A DNA stretch of 64,000 nt from Flavobacteriales bacterium. GTDB taxonomy: Bacteria > Bacteroidota > Bacteroidia > Flavobacteriales_E > Vicingaceae. Below are positions 17,978 to 27,174 of this stretch, piece after piece. The DNA lies in assembly GCA_905339165.1 (NCBI GenBank), contig CAJPFH010000003.1, positions 62,001 to 126,000 on the forward strand, written 5' to 3'. Both the position numbers and the translations under genes were made by a program. Numbering within the stretch: the stretch's first letter is position 1; each line of letters starts with the position of its first letter. A model generated the notes under the pieces. That model was not told the origin of the DNA and made no database searches. It worked only from the letters and a program-made list of their open reading frames with translations.

Positions 17978-19096
17978 ATGAGCAAATTAAGTTTGGCATC
18001 ACAAATTATAGGTGATAAAAGGTATCAGTCTTTAATATTATTCGGACTCCAAGAAAAAACTTTTTTGCGTTTGCTGGCCGCCTTTTTAGTAATTGCAGCC
18101 ATATTTTATCCATACCCACAAATTGCCATGTGGATAGGCTTTATGTTTGCCGGATATTCTGCCATTGCGAATGATTCCATTCAAACTATAGGAACTTTTA
18201 TTGCATCAAACCCAAAAACAAAATGGTGGAAATTATGGCTGTGGATTGGGGGAATCTTTGTGTTAACAGTTCTGTACAGTTGGATAAAGTATGATGGAGA
18301 TGTTTCATTTCAACGGCTTTCTTCTAAAGGATTCACTGAGTCGCCTACCTCCTTTCATTTTTTTCAGGTGGTAGCTCCTATTGTGCTTTTATTTATAACG
18401 CGTTTGCGAATGCCTGTTTCTACCACTTTTATGTTATTAAGTTGCTTTAGTTCTAGTGCGTCAGGAATAATTGGTGTACTAGAAAAAAGTTTATACGGGT
18501 ATTTAATAGCGTTTACGGTTGCCATATTATTTTGGTATTTTCTTGCCGGAGCTATTAAACGTTTAACCAGCGGAGAGCCTCATCCTATTTGGATAGTTAT
18601 CCAATGGATTATTAGTGGTTGGCTTTGGAGTATGTGGATAACACACGATGCGGCTAATATTGCCATATTCTTAAACAGGCAGTTAACACTTAACGATTTT
18701 ATCTTTTTTGCATCATTTATCTTTTTTGGTTTAGGCCTATTGTTTTATTTACGAGGCGATAAAATTCAGCGAATCGTATCGGAAAAATCGCAAACCAGCG
18801 ATGTAAGAGGAGCTACGGTTATCGATTTTGTGTATACCATTATTATGTTTGTATTTGCCGAGTGGAGCAAAATACCCATGAGTACTACTTGGATATTTTT
18901 AGGATTATTAGGAGGAAGAGAATTAGCCATGCAGCTTTCTAAAATTTCGGAAACCAACAGAACTCTTGCGGGTACTTTATCTATTCTTGGTAAGGATATA
19001 ATATTTGCTGTTTTAGGATTAATAATTTCCATCGCTCTTGCTATTTCCGTTAATACTACAATACAAACTGAATTAATGCAATACTTCGGTATTTAA
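17978..19096 (+). CDS. Divergent PiT-family (inorganic phosphate transporter-like) membrane protein
   Basis: This 372-aa multi-pass protein shows the two-fold PiT repeat in weakened form. Half one has GYSAIANDSIQTIGTF (59-74, compare GxNDxANxxGT) and MPVSTT (145-150). Half two has THDAANIA (222-229) and IPMSTT (299-304). Classical PiT proteins cotransport phosphate or metal-phosphate with H+ or Na+. Here the GANDVAN-type motifs are altered (THDAAN instead of HGANDVAN), so the ion or substrate may differ. It sits between the MIP-like gene and a Na/Pi cotransporter gene (18-bp gap), in an apparent operon. Confidence 0.75.
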   Translation: MSKLSLASQIIGDKRYQSLILFGLQEKTFLRLLAAFLVIAAIFYPYPQIAMWIGFMFAGYSAIANDSIQTIGTFIASNPKTKWWKLWLWIGGIFVLTVLYSWIKYDGDVSFQRLSSKGFTESPTSFHFFQVVAPIVLLFITRLRMPVSTTFMLLSCFSSSASGIIGVLEKSLYGYLIAFTVAILFWYFLAGAIKRLTSGEPHPIWIVIQWIISGWLWSMWITHDAANIAIFLNRQLTLNDFIFFASFIFFGLGLLFYLRGDKIQRIVSEKSQTSDVRGATVIDFVYTIIMFVFAEWSKIPMSTTWIFLGLLGGRELAMQLSKISETNRTLAGTLSILGKDIIFAVLGLIISIALAISVNTTIQTELMQYFGI

Positions 19097-19114
19097 AACC
19101 TTAAATCATTTAAA

Positions 19115-20809
19115 ATGGAATTCACATTTTTTGATGCACTTGCAATTATCGGCTCGCTCGGTTTATTTATATATGGTATAAAAAAAGCGAGTGAAAGCAT
19201 ACAAAAAGCCATAGGCTTATACCTTACGAAACTTGTAAAAACAATGACCAGAAATCATTTGTCAGGAATTCTTACCGGTTTCTTTTTAACCGCTGCGGTG
19301 TTTTCTTCTTCTTCAACCATTGTAATGGTAGTTAGTTTTGTAAACTCCGGCATCATTACATTAACCGAATCGGTAAGTATCATTTTTGGAGCAGGAGTTG
19401 GTTCTACCGTAATAACATGGCTTGTTTCTATATTTGGCTTTGAGACTAAAATAACCTACTTATTCATTTTACTTTTAACGATTGGTACTCCATTAATTTT
19501 TTCCAGTAAAAACAAATTAAAGTATATAGGTGAATTTGTATTTGGAGTGGCTATAGTGTTTCTTGCGCTCAGTTTGCTAATTCAGTTTGTGCCAATGGTA
19601 TCTGACGCTACGCTTCTCACTTCATTTACGGAAAGTATTCAACCTTTCGGTTTTGCCGAAAATATTTTCTTTGCTCTCGTTGGAGTGATACTCACCATCA
19701 TCATGCAATCATCGGTAGCGTCTATTGTGTTTACGCAAGTGCTGTGTTTTAGCGGAATTATCACTTTTGACGTGGCTATTCCGCTTGTATTGGGTCAAAA
19801 TTTTGGGAGAACAATTAATGCTGAATTAGCAGCTATGTCAGGTAATGTTCATGCAAAAAGAACGGCAAGAATACATTCATTAATAAATATTTTTGGTTTT
19901 CTTTGGATGGTTATTCTTATTTCTTTTTTCCCCGTTTTAAATCACTTAGATTTTATAAATGTTCATCTGTTTAATACAGATTCAGTTTTCTCTACCTATG
20001 GTGCTCCTATTGGTATTGCAGTTTTCCATTCTATGTATAATATTATAAATTCAGTCATATTAATATGGTTTATTCCCACATTGGTTAGGTTGGCCGAGAA
20101 TAACATAAAATCAAGAGGCAGAGCTGATGAAATTTTTCATTTAGAACATCTCTCATCAAATATCTCGTTAAGCACAGATCTTTCCATCTTTGAAGCTCAA
20201 AAGGAACTCTCAAAGTTTGGAGAATTAACACATAAAATGAATACCCTTTCGAAAGAACTTATTACGGAACAAAATGAAGAAAAAATACAAGAGTTGCTTA
20301 AAACCATAGCCCGTTATGAAGAAATTACCGATAAAATGGAGGTAGAGGCAACCGAATTTTTAACTAAAATTTCTCAAGGCGAAATGAGTGAAACTTCTTC
20401 CGTTCAAATAAGAGGAATGTTACGCATTATTATCAACTTAGAAAGAATAGGAGATATTTATTATCAACTTTCTAAAACCATTGAAAGAAAAATTCAAAAT
20501 CAAATTTGGTTCACTCCTCAACAAAGGCAAAACATTTTAGCGATGTTTGATTTAATAGATGAGGCTATGAAGCATATGTGTTTCAATTTATCCAACAGCT
20601 ATAACGAAGCCAATATTGAAAAAGCAAAAGCGTTAGAGGAAAAAATAAATAATTATAGAACAAAACTTAGACAGGAAAACTTTGAAAATATAGAACAAGG
20701 AGAATACAGTTATAAAAATGCCACCGTTTACAGCGAGTTATTTAACTCGTTAGAAAAAGTGGGCGATCATATCATTAACGTATCAGAAGGTGTGGCGGGA
20801 GTTCTTTAA
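19115..20809 (+). CDS. Na/Pi cotransporter family protein with C-terminal PhoU domain
   Basis: This 564-aa protein has an N-terminal transmembrane module holding the two QSS/SSS repeats of the type II Na/Pi (NptA/YjbB-like) family: FSSSSTIVMVVSF near 63-75 and IMQSSVASIVFTQ near 195-207. A cytoplasmic PhoU-like helical bundle (about 345-560) follows. It should move phosphate across the cytoplasmic membrane; bacterial relatives act in uptake or in export of excess phosphate. It is the last gene of the rightward phosphate cluster. The PhoU domain suggests gating by, or signalling of, phosphate status, in keeping with the Pho-box-like sites upstream. Confidence 0.9.
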   Translation: MEFTFFDALAIIGSLGLFIYGIKKASESIQKAIGLYLTKLVKTMTRNHLSGILTGFFLTAAVFSSSSTIVMVVSFVNSGIITLTESVSIIFGAGVGSTVITWLVSIFGFETKITYLFILLLTIGTPLIFSSKNKLKYIGEFVFGVAIVFLALSLLIQFVPMVSDATLLTSFTESIQPFGFAENIFFALVGVILTIIMQSSVASIVFTQVLCFSGIITFDVAIPLVLGQNFGRTINAELAAMSGNVHAKRTARIHSLINIFGFLWMVILISFFPVLNHLDFINVHLFNTDSVFSTYGAPIGIAVFHSMYNIINSVILIWFIPTLVRLAENNIKSRGRADEIFHLEHLSSNISLSTDLSIFEAQKELSKFGELTHKMNTLSKELITEQNEEKIQELLKTIARYEEITDKMEVEATEFLTKISQGEMSETSSVQIRGMLRIIINLERIGDIYYQLSKTIERKIQNQIWFTPQQRQNILAMFDLIDEAMKHMCFNLSNSYNEANIEKAKALEEKINNYRTKLRQENFENIEQGEYSYKNATVYSELFNSLEKVGDHIINVSEGVAGVL

Positions 20810-20964
20810 ATGAATAAAATCTGTAAATTAGTCAGGCCGTTTTGAAAATTTGTCTTTTCTTGTACACTAAGAAATGACATTTTTTCTTAAAAATAATGTA
20901 GCTTTTCTATTGGTATTTTGTTTGATAGTTTTCTGAAAAAAACAATTAAAAAACAAAAATTAAT

Positions 20965-20971
20965 AAGGAGG
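20965..20971 (+). promoter_or_regulatory. Strong Shine-Dalgarno site of hsp20
   Basis: AAGGAGG lies 7 bp before the hsp20 ATG. It is the clearest anti-16S-type ribosome binding site in the window, unusual for this phylum, where initiation mostly lacks such sites. It suggests very high translation of the chaperone. Confidence 0.7.
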
Positions 20972-20978
20972 AAAAACT

Positions 20979-21410
20979 ATGAGTACCCTAGTAAAAAAAA
21001 CAAACGAATTTTTTCCATCATTTATCGGCAATGTATTTGACGATATGTGGAATTTCGACAGATTAGAAAAGACCTCATCTTTTCTGCCTGCCGTAAACAT
21101 TAGCGAAACCGACAAGAGTTTTAACTTAGAAGTTTCGGCTCCCGGATTTAAAAAGGACGATTTTAAAGTGTCTGTAGAGGAAAATGTACTTAGCGTATCG
21201 GGCGAGTATAAAAGCGAAAACGAAGAGAAAAACAAAAACTACACCCGCAAAGAATTTAGAAGCGGTTCTTTTAAACGCCAGTTTACCCTGCCCGATACCA
21301 TTAATCTAGACGAGATTAACGCTACTTACAACGATGGAATTTTAAAAGTAGAATTACCTAAGGTGGATGCCGCTAAACTGAAACCGATAAAGGAAGTAAG
21401 GGTTTCCTAA
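20979..21410 (+). CDS. Small heat shock protein, Hsp20/alpha-crystallin family
   Basis: This 143-aa ATP-independent holdase chaperone prevents aggregation of unfolding cytoplasmic proteins. The alpha-crystallin domain covers about residues 35-135. The sequence PAVNISETDKSFNLEV begins it, and the conserved GILKVELPK motif is near the C-terminus. The tail LKPIKEV provides an I-x-I/V-type oligomerisation element. The gene is monocistronic, with a strong Shine-Dalgarno and a Rho-independent terminator. No known heat-shock operator (HrcA CIRCE type) is visible in the 169-bp upstream region. Confidence 0.95.
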   Translation: MSTLVKKTNEFFPSFIGNVFDDMWNFDRLEKTSSFLPAVNISETDKSFNLEVSAPGFKKDDFKVSVEENVLSVSGEYKSENEEKNKNYTRKEFRSGSFKRQFTLPDTINLDEINATYNDGILKVELPKVDAAKLKPIKEVRVS

Positions 21411-21429
21411 AAGGGTAGGAACTCACTCT

Positions 21430-21460
21430 AAAACGCACCTCAATTCAGGTGCGTTTTTTT
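21430..21460 (+). terminator. Rho-independent terminator after hsp20
   Basis: Arms AAAACGCACCT and AGGTGCGTTTT enclose a CAATTC loop and run into a T tract. Confidence 0.92.
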
Positions 21461-21463
21461 ATT

Positions 21464-21471
21464 TAGTTTTG
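21464..21471 (+). promoter_or_regulatory. Putative -7 promoter element for surE
   Basis: TAGTTTTG, an exact TAnnTTTG match, 15 bp before the surE ATG and just after the hsp20 terminator. Confidence 0.4.
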
Positions 21472-21486
21472 TTTAAAACTAAGTAA

Positions 21487-22254
21487 ATGACAAAACAAAT
21501 TTTAGTAGTAAACGATGATGGAATTACCGCTCCCGGAATTTTAGCCCTAATAAGTGTTGCCTCGAAATTTGGCGAAATAACAGTAGTGGCACCCGACAAA
21601 CCTCAGTCTGGAATGGGGCATGCTATTTCTGTAAATTCTACCATTCGAATAAACCCCGTAAAAATAGAAGGAACTGCGCAAGCATTTGCTTGCAGTGGCA
21701 CTCCGGTAGACTGTGTTAAAATGGCGGTAAATATTTTATTTAAAGGCAAAAAGCCCGATTTAATTGTATCGGGTATTAATCATGGAGCCAACCATTCCAT
21801 TAATGTAATCTATTCAGGCACCATGTCGGCAGCTATGGAAGGAGCTATAGAAAATATACCTTCTATTGGGTTTTCACTTTTAGATTATTCTATTGATGCC
21901 GACTTTTCGGCTTCGAAAATATATGCCGAAAAAATAATTAAACACGCTTTACAGCATGGCATACCCGCATATACCTGCCTAAATGTAAATATTCCTAAAA
22001 TGGAAAGCGAATACATTAAGGGAATAAAAGTTTGCCGACAGGCTATGGCCAATTGGGAAGAAGAATTTGACGAACGTATAGACCCAACCGGGAAACCTTA
22101 TTATTGGTTAACCGGAAAATTTATTAACTACGATAATGGTGCAGATACCGATGTGTGGGCATTAGAAAATAATTTTGTAAGCATAGTGCCTGTTCAGCCC
22201 GATGTTACAGCCCATAACACAATACGTCATTTAAAAACATTTGAAAATGTTTAA
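21487..22254 (+). CDS. surE: 5'/3'-nucleotidase SurE
   Basis: SurE is a metal-dependent survival-protein phosphatase acting on nucleoside 5'- and 3'-monophosphates and on short polyphosphates. The 255-aa protein opens with the acidic metal site NDDGI (Asp10, Asp11) and retains SGTPVDCV and the SGINHGAN segment. The gene starts a tightly packed group with a small membrane protein and lpxB (8-bp overlap, then no gap), so expression is probably joint with lipid A synthesis, although the biochemical connection is unclear. Confidence 0.96.
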   Translation: MTKQILVVNDDGITAPGILALISVASKFGEITVVAPDKPQSGMGHAISVNSTIRINPVKIEGTAQAFACSGTPVDCVKMAVNILFKGKKPDLIVSGINHGANHSINVIYSGTMSAAMEGAIENIPSIGFSLLDYSIDADFSASKIYAEKIIKHALQHGIPAYTCLNVNIPKMESEYIKGIKVCRQAMANWEEEFDERIDPTGKPYYWLTGKFINYDNGADTDVWALENNFVSIVPVQPDVTAHNTIRHLKTFENV

Positions 22255-22555
22255 AAAAAGCAAGCGTTTTGATACATTATGGATTGGCTTAACGGCAGGA
22301 TTGTTAGGTCCGGTAGCAGGTTTCTGGTTTTTTTATTTGCTTAAATTCAGAGCAAGAACTCCGGAATATTATACTCATTTATTTTTAAATGTAAAAGAAT
22401 ACCAGTCGCCCATTTTAAGTTTAAGTGTAATTGTAAATGCTGCTATCCTTTGGCTGTTTCTTAATGGCAATAACAATAAAGCAGGAAGGGGTGTTTTATT
22501 GGCTACCTTTTTATACGTTCCGGTAATTGTATATTTGTTCTTACAAAGAAATTAA
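22247..22555 (+). CDS. Small two/three-helix membrane protein between surE and lpxB
   Basis: This 102-aa protein has hydrophobic segments near residues 11-31, 50-70 and 80-98, and no recognised domain. ATG 22247 overlaps the surE stop by 8 bp (ATGTTTAA); the upstream in-frame TTG at 22241 is less likely. Its stop is immediately followed by the lpxB ATG. Position alone suggests a helper of envelope lipid synthesis; this is inference. Confidence 0.8.
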   Translation: MFKKSKRFDTLWIGLTAGLLGPVAGFWFFYLLKFRARTPEYYTHLFLNVKEYQSPILSLSVIVNAAILWLFLNGNNNKAGRGVLLATFLYVPVIVYLFLQRN

Positions 22556-23671
22556 ATGCGATACTATATTATTGCCGGAGAGGCATCGGGCGATTTGCAT
22601 GCAGCTAATCTTTTAAAAGAAATAAAAAAAATAGATTCTTCAGCACATTTTCGTTGTTGGGGCGGAGATTTAATGCAACAACAAGGAGCCGAATTGGTAA
22701 AACATTACAAAGACTTAGCTTTTATGGGTTTTACCGAAGTGTTGCTAAATATTAATACAATTTTTAAAAATTTAAGTAATTGCAAAACCGATATTTTGCA
22801 GTATGCTCCCGATGTTCTTATTCTTGTAGATTATCCGGGTTTTAATTTACGTATTGCTGAGTTTGCAAAACAAAAAGGTATAAAGGTATTTTATTACATC
22901 TCTCCACAAGTGTGGGCATGGAAGCAATCTCGCGTTCACAAAATAAAAAAAGTGGTAGATAAAATGTTTGTTATTCTACCTTTTGAAAAAGAATTTTATG
23001 CCCGATTTAACTATCAGGTAGATTTTGTTGGTCACCCATTGTTAGATGCAATTAACCTCTTAGAAAAAAAATCGTTTACAGAATTCTGCTCCGAAAATAA
23101 TTTATTAGTAGAGAAACCTATTATAGCACTTCTTCCGGGTAGTCGGAAGCAGGAAATAAATGCAATGTTACCCGAAATGTTAACAGCTTGTAAGCATTTT
23201 AAAAATTACCAGTTTGTAATTGCGGCAGCCCCCTCTCAGCCGCCCGAACTGTATAATACATTTGTAAACGAAAGCACAAAAGTGCTGTTTGGAAAAACAT
23301 ATGCATTGTTGCAGCAGGCTACTGCCGCCCTTGTAACTTCCGGAACGGCAACTTTAGAAACGGCACTTTTTGAAGTACCTGAAGTGGTTTGTTACAAAGG
23401 CAGCAATATTTCATACCAAATCGCAAAGCAATTAATAAAAGTAAAATATATTTCGTTGGTAAATCTCATTTTAGATAAACCTGTTGTGCAAGAATTGATA
23501 CAAGATGATTTTAACGAAAAGCAAATAGCCAAAGAATTAAAGGAAATTTTACCCGGTATGCCTAAAAGAGAACTTATGAAAAACGATTTTGCTTTACTAA
23601 AACAAAAATTAGGAGGCAAAGGAGCCTCCGAAAAAACGGCAAAACTTATGTGGCAATACTTGTCTTGTTAA
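22556..23671 (+). CDS. lpxB: Lipid-A-disaccharide synthase
   Basis: LpxB (GT19) condenses lipid X with UDP-2,3-diacylglucosamine to give the lipid A disaccharide. The 371-aa sequence has the opening motif AGEASGDLHAANL, the PQVWAWKQSR segment, the LLPGSRKQEI motif and the donor-binding TSGTATLE region. It follows surE and the small membrane gene without a gap. lpxH, which makes its substrate, and lpxK, which phosphorylates its product, are also in this window. Confidence 0.96.
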   Translation: MRYYIIAGEASGDLHAANLLKEIKKIDSSAHFRCWGGDLMQQQGAELVKHYKDLAFMGFTEVLLNINTIFKNLSNCKTDILQYAPDVLILVDYPGFNLRIAEFAKQKGIKVFYYISPQVWAWKQSRVHKIKKVVDKMFVILPFEKEFYARFNYQVDFVGHPLLDAINLLEKKSFTEFCSENNLLVEKPIIALLPGSRKQEINAMLPEMLTACKHFKNYQFVIAAAPSQPPELYNTFVNESTKVLFGKTYALLQQATAALVTSGTATLETALFEVPEVVCYKGSNISYQIAKQLIKVKYISLVNLILDKPVVQELIQDDFNEKQIAKELKEILPGMPKRELMKNDFALLKQKLGGKGASEKTAKLMWQYLSC

Positions 23672-23724
23672 TTTCTGTTTTAATAACTCTTAGGTAAAAC
23701 AGGCATACAAATTTTTACTCGATG

Positions 23725-23732
23725 TACTTTTG
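23725..23732 (+). promoter_or_regulatory. Putative -7 element with very short or absent leader
   Basis: TACTTTTG (exact TAnnTTTG) ends 4 bp before the ATG at 23737, so transcription from it would begin at about the start codon. Confidence 0.35.
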
Positions 23733-23736
23733 AAAG

Positions 23737-24900
23737 ATGAGATTCTTCCTTTTTGTTTTTTATTTCTTTGGCTACTTTTTCTCTTTCTCGCAGCAACTGG
23801 TAGATGTTGGAATATATACCAACAAGAAAATACAAAATTTCGTTTTTGCTGTCAATTCGGGTAGATACAACGTATATTCCGAAAACGGAAAAATAATCGA
23901 ACTATCGGTAAACGAGATGGTGTACGTAAATAATATGGGCGGAGGTAAGTTTTCCTTAAAATCATTAGATACCGATTTGGGAATATTTAAAAAACTAACC
24001 TTTGTAGGCACAGAATACGAAAATAATTTTAAGCTAAAACTCATTAATCCATCATACGAGTTCAGAGTGTTCGAAGACAACTTAAAAGTATGGCCACATC
24101 CATACAATAATCATCTTACCCTAATAAACAATATTTTTTTAGATAATTATGTTGCCGGAGTAGTAGAGGCCGAAGTAGGCAAAAGCCCACCTCCGGAATA
24201 TTTTAAGTTGCAGGCCATTATTTGCAGAACGTATGCATTAAATAATTTAACACGCCACTCTTCCGATGGCTTTAATTTGTGCGATGAAGTACACTGTCAA
24301 GCCTATAATGGAAAACCTAAATCGTTGGCAATAAAAAATGCAGCACTACAAACCAATAACATTGTAATAGTAGATAGCGATATTAATTTAATTACCGCAG
24401 CCTTCTTTTCTAATTGTGGCGGACAAACCTGTAATTCCGAAGAGGTGTGGAGATTACCTCTGCCATATCTTAGAGCAGTAAAAGATACTTTTTGTTTAAA
24501 AGAAAACAATGCCGTTTGGTCAAAATCTATTGCTTTATCCGAATGGAAAAACTATATTAAAAGTAAACTGCCTTGTTTCGAAACAAGCACGAACGATTCC
24601 GCTTTTTTTAATCAACTGAATACAGAAAGAAAATTTCTTTTTGGTACACCGGATTGTAATTTAACTTTACGCCAAATCAGAGAAGATTGGAAATTAAAAT
24701 CGGCCTTTTTTACGATTACTCTAAATAATGAACATATAGAAATAAAAGGACGAGGTTTTGGTCACGGGGTGGGCCTTTGTCAGGAAGGAGCTATGCGTAT
24801 GTCTAAACTGGGATACTCTTATCCTTTTATTCTCCACTATTATTACAGTGGTGTACACATGGTAGATTTATCTTTTCTTTCCTTTTTTAAAGAGGAATAA
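23737..24900 (+). CDS. SpoIID/LytB domain protein
   Basis: This 387-aa exported protein has a signal peptide at about 1-20. Its SpoIID-like domain shows DNYVAGVVEAEVG, then a cysteine-containing DGFNLCDEVHCQAY and the final GRGFGHGVGLCQEGA motif, with the C-terminal helix typical of the family. SpoIID proteins are peptidoglycan glycosyl-strand lytic enzymes; in non-sporulating bacteria like this one they are thought to act in wall remodelling. It is probably transcribed alone. The family call is sound; the enzymatic activity is inferred. Confidence 0.9.
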   Translation: MRFFLFVFYFFGYFFSFSQQLVDVGIYTNKKIQNFVFAVNSGRYNVYSENGKIIELSVNEMVYVNNMGGGKFSLKSLDTDLGIFKKLTFVGTEYENNFKLKLINPSYEFRVFEDNLKVWPHPYNNHLTLINNIFLDNYVAGVVEAEVGKSPPPEYFKLQAIICRTYALNNLTRHSSDGFNLCDEVHCQAYNGKPKSLAIKNAALQTNNIVIVDSDINLITAAFFSNCGGQTCNSEEVWRLPLPYLRAVKDTFCLKENNAVWSKSIALSEWKNYIKSKLPCFETSTNDSAFFNQLNTERKFLFGTPDCNLTLRQIREDWKLKSAFFTITLNNEHIEIKGRGFGHGVGLCQEGAMRMSKLGYSYPFILHYYYSGVHMVDLSFLSFFKEE

Positions 24901-24962
24901 TTATACAATTTTCTATAAAAATGCTTCAAATAAATACGTTTTAATATTCGTAAATTCGCAGA

Positions 24963-25529
24963 ATGGTATTTAATGTAAAAGAAATAGCAACCGCCACTAT
25001 GGTATTATTTGCCGTTATTGATGTAATCGGGTCTTTGCCTGTTATAATTGATTTGCGACAAAAGGTGGGGCACATACAATCCGAGAAAGCCAGTATTGTA
25101 GCCTTTTTTATTATGGTTGTATTTTTATTTGTAGGAGAATCTATCCTCTCACTTATTGGTATCGACATCAGTTCGTTTGCCATTGCGGGTTCTCTCATTT
25201 TATTTTTTCTTTCGCTCGAAATGATTTTAGGAATAAAACTATATAAAGACGAGGCCCCTACCACAGCCTCTATTGTTCCCATTGCCTTTCCATTATTAGT
25301 AGGTACCGGAACACTTACCTCACTCCTTTCAATGAGAGCCGAATACCATATCGAAAGCATTATTATAGCTATCATCATTAATGTAATAGTGGTTTATGTA
25401 GTATTAAAATCGGCTGCCCGAATAGAAAAATTTTTAGGTATTGGAGGAATAAACATTTTAAGAAAAGTATTTGGAATTGTGTTGTTAGCTCTCGCAGTAA
25501 AATTATTTCGCACCAATTTAGGAATTTAA
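24963..25529 (+). CDS. MarC-family integral membrane protein
   Basis: This 188-aa protein has six predicted transmembrane helices of the MarC/YchE/YhgN family, including FPLLVGTGTLTSLLS in the fourth to fifth helix region. The function of this family is not established; earlier proposed roles in antibiotic efflux have not been upheld. The stop codon directly abuts the rnhA ATG, so the two genes are likely one transcript. Confidence 0.92.
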   Translation: MVFNVKEIATATMVLFAVIDVIGSLPVIIDLRQKVGHIQSEKASIVAFFIMVVFLFVGESILSLIGIDISSFAIAGSLILFFLSLEMILGIKLYKDEAPTTASIVPIAFPLLVGTGTLTSLLSMRAEYHIESIIIAIIINVIVVYVVLKSAARIEKFLGIGGINILRKVFGIVLLALAVKLFRTNLGI

Positions 25530-26006
25530 ATGTCTAAAATTACCATATACACCGATGGTGCCGCTAAAGGAAATCCTGGCCCCGGAGGGTATGGAATTGT
25601 GCTCATTTCCGGTAAACACCGAAAAGAAGTAGCTCAGGGATATAGGCTTACAACCAATAACCGAATGGAATTATTAAGTGTTATTGTAGGCTTAGAAATG
25701 ATTAAACTGCCTGAGGCCGAAATTCACATTTTTTCAGATTCTAAATATGTGGTTGATGCCGTAGAAAAAGGATGGGTATTTACTTGGCAAAAAAGCGGTT
25801 TCAAAAAGAAAAAAAATGTTGATTTATGGCAGCGTTTTTTAAAAATATACCCCAAACATAAAATAAAATTCAACTGGATTAAAGGGCATGCCGGACACCC
25901 AGAAAACGAGCGTTGCGACCAGCTTGCGGTTGGAGCTGCAGAAGGCCACCATTTGCTTACAGATACAGGATACGAAGCAGAAAAACAAAATCAAACACTA
26001 CGCTGA
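25530..26006 (+). CDS. rnhA: Ribonuclease HI
   Basis: RNase HI degrades the RNA strand of RNA-DNA hybrids. The 158-aa protein has the catalytic carboxylates in order: Asp9 (IYTDGAAKGNPG), Glu47 (NNRMELL), Asp70 (FSDSKYV) and an Asp in HPENERCDQLA. The basic KKKKNVDLW stretch is the substrate-binding handle. The start codon follows the marC-like stop without a gap. The C-terminal extension (TDTGYEAEKQNQTLR) is longer than in E. coli but has no recognisable domain. Confidence 0.96.
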   Translation: MSKITIYTDGAAKGNPGPGGYGIVLISGKHRKEVAQGYRLTTNNRMELLSVIVGLEMIKLPEAEIHIFSDSKYVVDAVEKGWVFTWQKSGFKKKKNVDLWQRFLKIYPKHKIKFNWIKGHAGHPENERCDQLAVGAAEGHHLLTDTGYEAEKQNQTLR

Positions 26007-26085
26007 AAATACATTGCAATTTGTTGGGTTACTTTATAAACGAGGGATATTTCGTAAACTTGTATTTCTTTAATAATCGATAAAA

Positions 26086-27174
26086 ATGAAAAAAAGAGCC
26101 TTAATTACAGGTGTAACAGGACAAGATGGTGCTTATTTGGCCGAATTTTTACTTAAGAAAGGATATGAAGTACACGGAATAAAACGCAGAAGTTCCATGT
26201 TTAATACCGATAGAGTAGACCATCTATACAAAGATTTTCACGAAGAGGGTGTAAACTTTTATATGCATTATGGCGATATGACAGACTCTACCAATTTAAT
26301 ACGCATAGTGCAAGAAGTACAACCCGATGAGATTTATAATTTGGCCGCCCAATCGCATGTAATGGTTTCCTTTGAAACCCCTGAATATACAGCCAATTCA
26401 GATGCAGTAGGAGCACTCAGATTACTAGAAGCAATACGTATTTTAGGCTTAGAAAAGAAAACACGATTTTATCAGGCCTCTACCTCCGAACTATACGGAA
26501 AAGTGCAGGCTGTTCCTCAAAACGAGGAAACTCCGTTTTATCCAAGAAGTCCGTATGCTGCTGCAAAACTCTATGCCTTCTGGATTACAAAAAATTACCG
26601 CGAAGCATATGGAATATATGCTTGTAACGGAATTTTGTTTAACCACGAAAGCCCCGTTAGAGGCGAAACTTTTGTTACCAGAAAAATTACGCGAGGAGTA
26701 GCAAAAATTAAAATGGGATTGCAAAAAAGAATTTATCTTGGAAACCTTGATGCACAGCGAGATTGGGGACATGCAAAAGATTATGTGGAAGGAATGTGGT
26801 TGATGCTCCAACAAAACGAACCCGATGATTTTGTGCTTGCAACAGGGATTACAACCTCTGTTCGTGAATTTATTAATATGGCCTTTCTTGAAGTAGGAAT
26901 AAAATTAGAGTGGAGAGGAAAAGACGAAAATGAAAAAGGATATCATGCCGAAACAGGCGAGGTATTGGTAGAAGTAGACCCCCGTTACTTCAGACCAACC
27001 GAAGTGGATTTGTTAATCGGAGATGCTTCTAAAGCCCATTCAAAAATGGGATGGAAAGCAAGTTGCACCATCAGTGAACTGGTAAATGAAATGGTGCGAT
27101 CCGATTTAAAATTATTTGAACGCGATAAATATTTATTAGATGGCGGGCACAACATTTTAAACTATTATGAATAA
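26086..27174 (+). CDS. gmd: GDP-mannose 4,6-dehydratase
   Basis: This NADP-dependent short-chain dehydratase converts GDP-D-mannose to GDP-4-keto-6-deoxymannose, the first step to GDP-L-fucose. The 362-aa protein shows the Rossmann glycine motif [10 protein letters not shown], the characteristic [15 protein letters not shown], the catalytic YxxxK (SPYAAAK) and [10 protein letters not shown]. It overlaps fcl by 8 bp (ATGAATAA), so the pathway is translated as a unit. The GDP-mannose donor would come from ManC, encoded at 53996-55084. Confidence 0.97.
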   Translation: MKKRALITGVTGQDGAYLAEFLLKKGYEVHGIKRRSSMFNTDRVDHLYKDFHEEGVNFYMHYGDMTDSTNLIRIVQEVQPDEIYNLAAQSHVMVSFETPEYTANSDAVGALRLLEAIRILGLEKKTRFYQASTSELYGKVQAVPQNEETPFYPRSPYAAAKLYAFWITKNYREAYGIYACNGILFNHESPVRGETFVTRKITRGVAKIKMGLQKRIYLGNLDAQRDWGHAKDYVEGMWLMLQQNEPDDFVLATGITTSVREFINMAFLEVGIKLEWRGKDENEKGYHAETGEVLVEVDPRYFRPTEVDLLIGDASKAHSKMGWKASCTISELVNEMVRSDLKLFERDKYLLDGGHNILNYYE

